Position numbers and translations under genes: made by a program. The notes beneath the pieces were generated by a model. That model was not told the DNA's origin. It did no database searches and was given only the letters and a program-made list of their open reading frames with translations. Positions 54,901 to 64,000 of a stretch of DNA of 64,000 nucleotides are shown here, one piece after another (position 1 is the stretch's first letter; each line of letters opens with the position of its first letter). This DNA is from Asterias amurensis (taxonomy: Eukaryota > Echinodermata > Asteroidea > Forcipulatida > Asteriidae): contig NC_092662.1 of NCBI RefSeq assembly GCF_032118995.1, positions 17,249,701 through 17,313,700 on the forward strand. Direction: 5' to 3'.

Positions 54901-57440
54901 TCAATTTCATATCCCTGCTGAACAAATTTTCGTACTAAGTAAAGCAGAAAAACTTATAAATGTAAGCGTATTTCACAGATTAGGCAGACAGAAAAATAGG
55001 CAGTTCATCATTGATTTGCATTGTAATGTCATTCATTTTCATTCAGTAAGCACCAGAAGGTTAGCATGCGTTTTTCTGTGCTATATGAGATAAGGACCAG
55101 GCTCTAAAAAAACAAAAAACAAACAAACAAACAAACAAACAAACAAACAAACAAACAAACACACAAACACACAACAACTAAAACTAGAAAATATACAGTG
55201 CTTCCTATTTTGAGTTTTGTTTGTTTGTTTATTGAGCGTCTATTTGAGGACCCTTTCATCTCCAATCTGAATTCCTCCACAGAGAACGCTGAAGCTGATA
55301 CCTTCTTCTGCTTCACCAACCTCATGTCTCAAGTCCGAGATAACTTCATCAAGTCCCTGGATAACTCTCCAGATGGCATCAATGCTAAGATGCAGCATCT
55401 TATGGCCATGCTGAAACAGAGCGATCCCGCCGTCTATCAAATCTTCTCATCACAAGAACTCAAGCCAGAGTTCTTTGGTTTCCGTTGGCTAACATTGTTA
55501 CTTTCACAAGAATTCCCATTGCCAGGTCGGTTCATTTTCTTTCATCTTTAAGCCAATAGACCGATCCACTAAGCTCCGCCCCATGGCGTATTGACCAATC
55601 ACAACGCAACGGTCCGACAAATAAGGTCTGACATGCGTGTGCGTATCTTGGCGAGCGGGGTAAGATTTGTGCAGAAAAGCATTTGTCCTTGGAGCCCCTT
55701 CAAAATTTGCCAATAGGCTTTCAGATTTTCCAACGGAAGTGCCCTCTACAAAATGAAAATTTTCTTGCCCTCTCAAAGATGAAATTCTAGGCCTGGCTAA
55801 TCATAACTTGTTAAGAAAAATACATTGATCAAGAATATAATGATGTTGTCAACCACCTGTTTTCGACCATCTATTATTTTCAAAACCAACACTACTCAAA
55901 AGAGATTTGATACATGATGCTACTACAAACCTCATCCAAATATACTCCCACCATGCAAAGTTTCAAATCCTAATTGTGGTTGAATATGATTTATATCCAC
56001 TGTTGCTTTCAGATGTTATCAGGTTATGGGATTCATTGTTTGCCAACGAGAGGAGACTAGAGTTTCTTATTTGTGTGTGCTGTGCAATGATAGTGTAAGT
56101 ATTGCTACAATTTTGGTCATGTTCCCATAATATAGAAGCAGTTATGATTACCTGTAGTATTTTCATAGCAAATACCAGGCTGTTTCCACTCCAGCCTCAA
56201 TTTGGTTATGTTGTTTTAAACAGTTTTGAGTTTGAACAAAGACAAATTGACTGGAGCCAACAACCTCCAGATTAACTTACTGGCCCTCTTCCGAACTGAA
56301 TGAAGCCTTTTTAAATTCCTTGGAAAATTTCCTTTAACTCTGTCAGTGCCTAGCCCATGGGACTTGTTAGATTGTTGTAACCCTTGGAAAAGGCGCTATA
56401 TAAATGGGATTATTATTATTATTATTGTTATTATTATTAAGGATATCAGATTAATGTAGTGGTTTATTCCCTCGCCTTTCACCTCTAGGGACCCTGGTTT
56501 GAATCCAGCACGGGCACTATTGTGTTTCAGTCCCTGATTCTTTTTTCTTCCCACATCTATACTGAAACTTCCTTCTTTGTATTCATTCCGTAGGGTTCGT
56601 GCTTGGTAAATTGATTAAAGTTTACTTGAGAAACCTTGGCTCTTTGCAACCAGAACAACTAATAAACAAATTAATTAATTACAGAATTTATAGAAAGTTT
56701 TCCTTTTTTTAACAGACTACAGAGAAGTACAATTTTGAGCGGAGATTTTGCCTGCAACATCAAGCTTCTCCAGGTAACTTTACTCTATATCATGCCAAAA
56801 TGTGGCAGAGGGAGACCCGACCCCCCCCCCCCCCCCCCCCCCAATGTTCTAACACTCTAACAAACGTTTCCCCTGAGCTTTCAAGCCCTATATGTTGGTG
56901 GTCCTCCTATTTTGTCAATAACTTGCCAGTCAGAAGCCATATAACCGTTGGCTGCCGTGTAGCCGGGATCACACCCAAGTTTACGGTACAACATGGGAAG
57001 CGGCAGCCGGGGGATCAAATTAAGGGGATGTGAATTTTGTAAAAATCAAATATCAAGTTATAAACCACAAAGGAAACTGACTTGTTAAAGAAATTGGAAG
57101 AGGTTAAAGAGGATCCCAAGAACATCTACTTCTTCCTCCTCTTTCAAACCATTCCACATCAAAATTTTGGTGTCTTGCGTATGGGAATACGATATGCATA
57201 TTTTGATGTTACAAATTTGCAATGAGTAATTTGCAACAGTTGAGTTGTGCTCAACACCTGCGAAAAATATTCGCTGCGAAAATAGAGATGTGACGTCAAT
57301 ATTTGTTTCGCATTCGCCAAACTGAATTCTCTCAACCAACTGTTAATCATTGTTTCAATGTCTTTACATTTTAGAACTATCCAACTGTGGACATTAATGT
57401 CATCCTAAGGAAAGCTACGGAGTTATGCAAATATCTTTAG
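51942..57440 (+). CDS. TBC1D13: TBC1D13, Rab GTPase-activating protein (complete, 12 exons)
   Basis: Exons: 51942-51961, 52076-52152, 52573-52613, 52946-53007, 53176-53269, 53695-53777, 54119-54275, 54640-54847, 55283-55525, 56013-56094, 56716-56773, 57375-57440 (TAG). Phases agree throughout; 1,191 nt, 396 aa, against about 400 in vertebrates. The TBC domain covers nearly the whole protein: GIPECPGFRATCWKLLLNYLP (residues 33-53, in two exons), arginine finger I121-x-x-D124-x-x-R127, PLNPNPNSEW at 99-108, AHWEVVERILF at 202-212, glutamine finger Y223-V-Q225, ADTFFCFTNLM, FRWLTLLLSQEF and DVIRLWDSLFA. Vertebrate TBC1D13 acts as a GAP for Rab35 and affects GLUT4 traffic; the active-site Arg and Gln here imply catalytic competence. 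The ATG lies in 'caacatggcgg'. No truncation or frameshift was seen. Confidence 0.96.
52722..52736. repeat. Poly-G tract (15 G)
   Basis: A G homopolymer in the third TBC1D13 intron, ending in 'tggg'. Confidence 0.88.
55107..55178. repeat. (AAAC)n microsatellite
   Basis: About 13 uninterrupted AAAC units follow an A-rich lead-in and decay into ACAC/AAAC. It lies about 100 bp before the 55283 exon of TBC1D13. Confidence 0.92.
55675..55796. repeat. Family C interspersed element (reverse orientation)
   Basis: It contains 'ccttggagccccttcaaaat', 'gattttccaacggaagtgcc' and 'cttgccctctcaaagatgaa' and ends 'ctaggcctgg', i.e. the reverse of the 14551 copy. It is in a TBC1D13 intron. Confidence 0.65.
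56375..56600. repeat. Simple ATT repeat and SINE-like unit
   Basis: 'aaaggcgctatataaatggg' leads into an (ATT)n run at about 56410-56440. It is followed by a SINE-like unit with 'ccctggtttgaatccagcac' as a B-box relative and 'gtgtttcagtccctgattc'. It is in a TBC1D13 intron. Confidence 0.55.
56821..56842. repeat. Poly-C tract (22 C)
   Basis: The longest homopolymer of C in the window. It starts 48 nt after the donor of the 56716-56773 TBC1D13 exon. Confidence 0.92.
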
Positions 57441-57453
57441 TAGAGAATCATCT

Positions 57454-57672
57454 GGGCCCAATTTCATAGAGCTGCTAAGCACAACAGTTTGCTTAGCACA
57501 AAATTTCTTCCTTGATAACAACTGGATTACTAACCAAATTTCCATTTGTTACATATTGCTTGTTACTGGTATTCAGCTGTTGCTTGCTTATCCTGAAAAT
57601 CATGTGGAAATTTGGTTAGTAATCCTGTTTTTATCAATTTTTATGCTTAGCAGCTCTATGAAATTGGGCCCT
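57454..57672. mobile_element. Family B MITE directly after the TBC1D13 stop codon
   Basis: It begins 'gggcccaatttcatagagct' plus 'gctaagcac' 13 nt past the stop codon and ends 'cagctctatgaaattgggcc' plus 'ct'. The arms are long and well preserved, close to the 15951-16191 copy. It would form a long hairpin in the mRNA 3' UTR. Confidence 0.88.
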
Positions 57673-58016
57673 GAGGTCTTGTGGATGTCCATGATACTAC
57701 TATGGGCTTGTCATACTGGACACCTTTACAGGGACAATTGACGCAATCATGCTATGGGATTACCTCGGTGAAACAAGATACACTAAGATTGCATCCCAAC
57801 AAAATTGTATGAGCTATTTTTCTTCTTGGAGTTTGAGATTGCATGGTAGCCTGGATGCCTGCCGTTGCTTTCACAAAAATCTTCCTAACTTAGGACGAGT
57901 TAAGTTCCGTAACCATATACGTTAGGACGCATTGAACCCATCCTAAATTGTCCTAATCCAAGCGTTTTGTGAAAACGGCTGCAGGTCACATGACATGGCC
58001 CTGTGACTAATGATGC

Positions 58017-58185
58017 TATAGATGGACTGCACTAAGCGTCATACGTCCGCCATATTTGATGAAATGTGCACACGTGCGAGGCTATCATTGGCTAAGAGCT
58101 GTGAGTAGCCTGTACATGTATGCCAGTTTGCATTGTTTATACATCAAGTGTGGCGGTTGATGACGCTTAGTGCAATCCATCTATT
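58017..58185. mobile_element. Family F palindromic MITE
   Basis: The ends 'tagatggactgcactaagcg' plus 'tca' and 'tgacgcttagtgcaatccat' plus 'cta' are inverted repeats with two mismatches. The interior has 'acgtccgccata' and 'gtggcggttg', extending the palindrome. Only one copy was noticed. Confidence 0.82.
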
Positions 58186-58845
58186 GATAGTACTGTTCTA
58201 CAAATTAAGAATACCCTTGCCACTATGACGACTGACTTTGTCTATGCCATGACTCTGACTAAACAGACATGACACCAATACAGCGACTTGATAGTACAAT
58301 ATTTTGTCACATTAACGCACAGCCAGTGCAGTGAGATCAAAACCTTTTGTATAGAGGTGATTCTTAAACGTTTTATGTACAGATGCAACAAGGTGATATC
58401 TCACATCATTGCTTCTGTTTCCTACATCTGGGTATGTTTGAGAAAATTATACCCAGTTGCAACTACCAAAAAAAAAAAGTGTAAGTTTTTAAAGACACTT
58501 TTACTTCATGACAACCATTTGATGGCTATGTATGCATATTTGGTGCCTCATGTCATTATGCACTAAAAATACAAAACAGTCCAGGCCTAATTGGGTCTAT
58601 CCTAAGTAGGCTTTGAAACTTGGAACTGGGTCTATCATTATTTACAGCATTTTTTTTTTATTTTATGGAAATGCAGTGTAGAATGTACTACTTCGTATGC
58701 TACTGTTTCTTTTCGTTGTTAATTTAAGAGTCACAACAATTTTTAAAAATCAAACTACATTCCTAGTTTGATTGAGTGAACAATTTTTTAAAATTAAATT
58801 CAAGAAACCTTTACTGTGCTGTCACCATCTTAGTTTTTGTTTTCC

Positions 58846-59024
58846 ATGGACCAGTTTCATAGAGCTGCATCTTAACAATTGTCTGCTTAGCAGAAATGAG
58901 CAGGATACCAGTCAAAAATTGTACATGTGAAATGGTAGCTTGACTGGTAACCTTATTCTGGTAAGCAAAGTTTGATTTTGCTTGGCTACTTTTTGTGCTT
59001 GAGCAGCTCTTTGAAATTGGACCC
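58846..59024. mobile_element. Family B MITE, diverged copy
   Basis: It runs from 'ggaccagtttcatagagctg' plus 'catctta' to 'agcagctctttgaaattgga' plus 'ccct'. It shares 'tgcttagcagaaatgagcag' and 'gtagcttgactggtaac' with the copies at 45798 and 20427. Confidence 0.75.
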
Positions 59025-59757
59025 TGTTCTTGATTAATATGATACTTTGTTATGTAAAACATACATGCTATTAAATGTTGTTTATTATCTTTTTTGTTTT
59101 GGTTACATATGATGTATAAACCACCAAAACAAATCTTCTAATGTTAGACTCCATCTGAAAATAATGAAATTACAACAAAAGTGTACTGTATTGTGATTTT
59201 GATTTATTTAAGTTTTTTCTTTTTATTAACTACAAATGTACTCTGAGGTCTTTAAGAATTTTTGTTTAAATAATCAGCTTTCATAAATGAGATTTCTTAA
59301 TGGACTATCATGCACTCTAAGTCAATTAATAATTGCCAAAATAATTAATCTCTAAGCACTGTATAAAAAGCTCTCTGGAGCATTGTATAAATTATATAAC
59401 TTGTCTATTAAAATAACACACATAGTTTTTATGTACACATGTTTATAAACACTACTGTATCAAAATGATGAAAGTATTTTCATGTCATTTTTATAGATTT
59501 TAGAATAAAAATTGCTTTGCTGCTCACTTGTTGGAGATTTCACGGGATGTCACATATTTCATATAAGTATTACTATTATTATTCTATTAAAAAAGTATTG
59601 CTATGATAGTATTATATCTACTATTATGATTTTGTTGTCCACTCTCTTGGTGAGAAATAAGGGGAGGATTGTGCCATCTGTATTTTTTCATATGACTCCC
59701 ACCCACCTAATTTCTGATGTCTTGGTTAAGCTGATTCTGTTCGCTGCGTTTTGCGCT

Positions 59758-59887
59758 AAGCCATTTTGAGATATGGCGGACACAATACTACAACACTATG
59801 AGGTTTGGGTAAATTTGTCTCTATTATTATACACCTCAACCAAACAGTGCACTCCTATCACGTCCGCCATACCTTAAAAAGGCTAAC
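59758..59887. mobile_element. Family G palindromic MITE
   Basis: 'aagccattttgagatatggc' plus 'ggaca' pairs with 'gtccgccataccttaaaaag' plus 'gct'. The interior keeps 'gtttgggtaaatttgt' and 'caaccaaacagtgcactcct', matching the copy at 40101 in the reverse orientation. Confidence 0.78.
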
Positions 59888-60889
59888 AGCGAGATTGCTA
59901 AAGCTCAAAATGGTTTTGCGAAATTGTCCATGAAATTTAGCCCTGGACTTATAAACTCTATTTTGAACACTTTACGGGTTATCATGGCTGAGTGGAAAGT
60001 AATGGTTTCAGCAGTAGCTGTGGTTTTCTGATTTCTGAAAAGACCTTTGTTGTTACTGGACTGCTGCAGCCAATGGTCATAGCTGTTATCAGAGTAACTT
60101 CATTTGGACATGGTTTATCAATTTTGTGAAAGTAAATAAATTCACAGGGCTGTCTTGTCTTAGGAACCTCCAATTTCCAAATGCTTGAGATCTGTGTTAC
60201 CTTCTCTGTTTACCTTTCTGAATTGTTCTGACTATGACATTCTGCAATACACATCGAATAGCATTATAAAAGTGGACTTAAATTTTACAATTATTTTATT
60301 GCGTCTTATTTTGGTTGGTATTCAATAAAATGCTAAGATTTAAAAATGTGTGATTGCCTTGTGTTGTTTGTTTTACCCCTGACATGTTGATTGTGATTGG
60401 TTTAGGACTGCTGAAAGACTTCTTTAACTGACACAAAAAGGTGTTTCGTAAAAAAACATGAACCTGCCGAAAAAGTTCAATATTATTAAATAAAATTGTA
60501 GGGCCGAGTGACAAACTAAAAGTTTCAAACTTATTAAAAACAATTGTGAAATCGTTTCAAGATTCTTAGTTTCTTCCCAGGGAAAGTCTTAACAGATTTG
60601 TAATATTATAAATCTGTTATTCGAGAAATTTCTAATTCTTGGGGAAATATAAATAAGAATGTTTATATCTGGATGATTGATTGAATACTGGAGCTTTGGA
60701 AATGATAAGTACCTCTTACTTTGTAAACAGTTTACTTTTCTCAAAAGTACAAACAACTGTTTGGGGGTAAAATAGTAGCTGAGAGATATTATAGGGTTGA
60801 GACAAAAATACTGTTTTTCATGAATATGGACAACTTGTTTTGTGTTAATAATAAATGCAAACATCCACATGACATGGATGATAAACAAA

Positions 60890-61250
60890 GTCAGATCGAC
60901 GCGCATGCGCAATCACTCGCTGATAGGTGGGTGAGGAGTTTGGGTGGGAGTACAGACGCCGATCGTCTAGAAAGTCGAATTTTACCATTTCTCGACAGAA
61001 TCAGTTCAAGTTGGTCCCATAACTGTTTCAGCAAAACAATAAAGTGCTCATACACACATAAATACAAGGAAATCTTCACGAAAAACACGTAAAACGGAAT
61101 TTCATTACGAGGAGAGAGGTCACCTGACCATTATTAACCAATGAAATTTTCGCGGTCTTATGCTGACGTGACGCCATTGAAAATTGTCCGTCAGAGTTGA
61201 GATATTCAAGCCTTTTTCAGACGAACCTCTTCAGATGTCACCAAGTGTTA
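60890..61250 (+). promoter_or_regulatory. CpG-rich promoter candidate with NRF1-type site
   Basis: 'gcgcatgcgc' at 60901-60910 is a perfect NRF1-type palindrome. CCAAT occurs at about 61137 in 'attaaccaatgaaat', and the stretch 60940-61200 is CpG-rich against AT-rich flanks. It lies 250-600 bp upstream of the possible coding exon at 61505. Confidence 0.45.
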
Positions 61251-61504
61251 TGTATGGCATCGTCAATTAATAGTCCATTATTAACATGGTTAAAGTTTTG
61301 GGATGATATTATTTGATATTTTGGTAGAAAATGGGGAAAAATTACATGCAAGGTCTGTTGTAATCCGTGAAGAATGTACCATGTGACATGTTTCAGCCAA
61401 TAGGATTTGCGCATTTTCGTATAAAGAAACTGTAGTATGTGCTGGTCCGCCATTACTGCGACTCCAGAAAGCTCGATGGTGTAGCCTGAAATCCTGCTGA
61501 CGGA

Positions 61505-61563
61505 ATGGACACCAAGAGCCATCCGGCGATGCAGGGTTATCAGCAGTCAGTACTGAACACCGT
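61505..61563 (+). CDS. Possible first coding exon of a gene running out of the window
   Basis: The ATG in 'cggaatggac' opens a short frame (starting MDTKSHPAMQGYQQ) that reaches a good donor 'gtgtaaggg' after 59 nt, in phase 2. A promoter-like, CpG-rich stretch lies upstream. No second exon was recognised to 64000, so the product is unknown. The reading frame closes right after the donor if not spliced, so this rests on the start context, the donor and the promoter only. Confidence 0.3.
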
Positions 61564-64000
61564 GTAAGGGTACAGAACATTAATTTCAATAAAAAATGTA
61601 TTTCTGACCAAAATATAAGACCCCAAAATGATCGTTCATTTCGTGTGGTTATGAACATTGTATAACGAGCGTCATTTTCTCGAAAAGCCTGATTATGTAC
61701 ACGCCTCGTACATCTTTGAGCGGTAAATGTATCTTTTTACTCTTTGTATTTTTTGGGGAAAAACATTTGACTAAATTCTATATGTGTTATAGCACAAAGT
61801 GGTTGCTGTTTTGTTACTGTTAATATAAAAATTTGTCTAAAAATATGACGATGAATTTTTGTGAAAGGTCGCCGGTATCCGCGGCAAAAATCTGACGCAA
61901 GGGCACGTGTCACACAATGCTAATGAAATGCGGGTATTCCATTGTACGCAGCTCATGTGTGTTACAGTCGTGTGAACCACATTGGTCAAAAATACATGAT
62001 TTTTTTGGTATGTGATTTCGGGTAAGGATTAGTGATGTATTATTTTGATTAAATTAGTTGATTTATTGACTAACAATTAACTTGGAGCTGAGCATGCTGA
62101 GTAGAGAAACCAATTCAGTAAGTAATGCCATTATTATGATTTTGTCACTCAACATCCTCTTTTTTCGTTGGTTAGGCCTTCCTCGATGGTTATCTGACAC
62201 TTTTTTCAGGTTGTTGTTTGATTTCTTATTGTATTAAAATCGGATGAAGAAATCATGCGATGCTGTTGTTTGACGAAAAACAAAAATTGGTTTTAGTTTT
62301 TACCTTCTTTTCAGGCAGTGGCAAGGAACAACATAAATATAAATATGTTTTTTCTGTTGGAGCTTTTTAAGAATGTGTACCAACTTTTGCCAACTTGATA
62401 TTCAACGTTGCCAAAGTGATACGCAATGTTCTATTAAAATTAGTGCCAATACGCTGCGATTGCTCTGCTTTTATGGCCCTACGCCATGACGCCAGTACCA
62501 GCAAGAGTAAAAATGATTTTGTAATAAAAAAAGCACATTTTTGTTGCTGCGCTTATTCCCTAATCAGCTAATTATCGCTTACCATTTGATCAACCGTTTG
62601 AGAGCACATCGATTGAAATGAAAAATTGTGCAAGCTAATTTTGATGTAGTGTTTGAAAGCCTCCGAGCTGACAATTCGTAAAATCACTCGGTTAAACATT
62701 GTCTGTGCCATGATGTTAAGTGGTGCGCATGATCACAAGCGCTGATTCGATTCGCTGGAAAGAGCAGCACTTGGTATTAATTTCATTTTCAGTTACAGGC
62801 ACAAATTTTGTTTTCAGAAATCGGCAATATGGAAAATAGGACACAGGATTTTGATGGAAATATTCCAGCCATAGGCGTAGACAGCAAGATCGTTTGCTCT
62901 TCTTTGTAGCAAATTAAATGTAGCCAGATGATACTTGTTGAACTGGTTAGCATTCATAGTGATGTAATACATGACGAGGAATACAATTCTAATTCTGGTA
63001 GTTGTACATATTACATTCGTCAGGCCTGATGCTTCATGCAACATAGGCAACTGCCTTAATGCCCCTGGTTGTTGCTGTGGTATTCCCTGAAATGTTCCAA
63101 TAGAAACATGGGATTTCTTCACAGAGCTGCCCTTTCAAAAATGAAGCATCAAGCCTGCTTTTGTAGTAATGCAATCTGGATTAAAAAAATATGAATTAAA
63201 ATAATTAAAGTTATAGTTTACACTGGTACTGACTGTACATTTAAGACGATGTTGAAACACTTTGTACTAAAAGAAAAAGCTCAAGAATCACACCTCAAAG
63301 GCATGGGCCTCTAGTCCCACTTGGGGCAATAAGAATGGCTCTAAATCACATGAGGTAATAGCAACCTACTAGTCTCTGTGTTAATCCCAACCTATCCTCT
63401 ATATGGTGACGGTTGTTTCATGACGGAGATACACACCTATATATTGTCAATACAATGGAGATTAAAATTAATTATCAAAAAGCCAGGAATAGAACATGAA
63501 ACTAATGCTCATCTCTACAAAACATACTATGAATTGTTTTTATTTGTGTACAATCGTTGTTGAGGAGTAAGCGGTCATTGCACTCCTATTGTCTCATGCC
63601 CTTTTACATTCTGTTATTAATGACATGATAAAGAATTGCTTTCCTTTGTATTCCTATGTCCAGATTGCCTTGCTACGTATAAAGTGCCGGAGATTAATAC
63701 CTTAATTTCCCAGGCAAGTTAATTTGTAAAATGTTGCTTTATTTGTGCAGACAGAACGTCATGAGTTATGGCTGCCTGCTATTATGTGTTGTCTGGTTCT
63801 ACGTTACTTTCATTGAATTGCCGCGGCGTTTTTTCATGTGTTGTGTGCGTTTTCTACTTGGCAAATAATGTGCCCCGCTGGTGAATAGCCTACTAGCAAC
63901 GATGCGGACAAACAAATTAAACCTTGGTCTAAAAATGTATTTCTTTCAACTTGCTATTTTTATTCCTGCTTCAGTTTATTATAAATAATTATTAAATTTA
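61564..64000. other. Right-end sequence without recognised exons
   Basis: AT-rich DNA, probably intron if the 61505 exon is real. It contains one family C element at 63021-63157. No RNA gene or conserved reading frame was seen on either strand. Confidence 0.45.
63021..63157. repeat. Family C interspersed element
   Basis: It starts 'caggcctgatgcttcatgca', continues with 'ggcaactgccttaatgcccc' and 'gttccaatagaaacatggga', and ends 'aaaatgaagcatcaagcct'. The ends 'ggcctgatgcttcat' and 'atgaagcatcaagcc' are inverted repeats, which shows that the family is MITE-like. Confidence 0.75.

Larger units (their letters stand above)
57441..61504. other. TBC1D13 3' UTR and spacer
   Basis: No coding exon was recognised. 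A good plus-strand AATAAA is at 60324-60329, which would give a 3' UTR of about 2.9 kb; nearer sites are less clear. The stretch holds MITEs at 57454, 58017, 58846 and 59758. From about 60890 the sequence becomes CpG-rich and promoter-like. Confidence 0.45.

Noticed and set aside
55107-55178. Regular short repeats that could suggest a CRISPR-like array
   Set aside because: It is a plain (AAAC)n microsatellite without spacers in a eukaryotic intron.
60820-61092. 90-aa plus-strand open frame
   Set aside because: It overlaps the CpG-rich promoter-like stretch. The composition looks random and no motif was recognised.

Overview
The window looks like nuclear DNA of a deuterostome invertebrate, most likely an echinoderm and probably a sea star. 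Genes have many short, phase-consistent GT-AG exons separated by roughly 0.3-6 kb of AT-rich introns. The introns and spacers are full of short palindromic (MITE-like) elements and tRNA-derived SINEs. The recurring 'TTAAAGGCACTGGACAC...' palindrome is one I associate with sea stars; that is memory, not a search. There is no bacterial or organellar gene content.

Layout from left to right. (1) 725-1789 minus: an intronless class A GPCR of the GPR21/GPR52 type. (2) 14815-24299 plus: the last 12 coding exons of a RABGAP1/RABGAP1L Rab GTPase-activating protein; its upstream exons were not found in the window, so the GPCR probably sits inside one of its introns. (3) 29381-32510 plus: a six-exon, four-transmembrane protein of about 321 aa that I cannot name. 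(4) 50684-38179 minus: a ten-exon gene whose phase-consistent assembly gives 524 aa, with an acidic N-terminus, a complete TIR domain and a TMEM268 (DUF4481)-like two-transmembrane domain. (5) 51942-57440 plus: a complete 12-exon TBC1D13 (396 aa), head-to-head with gene 4 across a 1.26 kb spacer. (6) 61505-61563 plus: a possible first coding exon behind a CpG-rich stretch with an NRF1-type palindrome.

The most interesting item is the TIR-TMEM268 fusion. The entire TIR domain lies in one exon flanked by phase-1 introns, so it is a cleanly shuffled or skippable module on a membrane protein family that lacks TIR in vertebrates. The second is the GPR21/52-RABGAP1 association. In vertebrates GPR21 lies within RABGAP1 and GPR52 within RABGAP1L, so this window suggests the nesting predates the vertebrate duplications, though here the receptor is on the opposite strand. 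The human counterparts of RABGAP1/GPR21, TMEM268 and TBC1D13 are all, from memory, on chromosome 9q32-q34, which suggests retained linkage.

Functionally, two genes encode Rab GTPase-activating proteins acting in membrane traffic, one a surface receptor, one a four-pass membrane protein and one a membrane-tethered TIR protein. Nothing in the sequence shows that they work together. The remaining DNA is intron, UTR and mobile-element debris.
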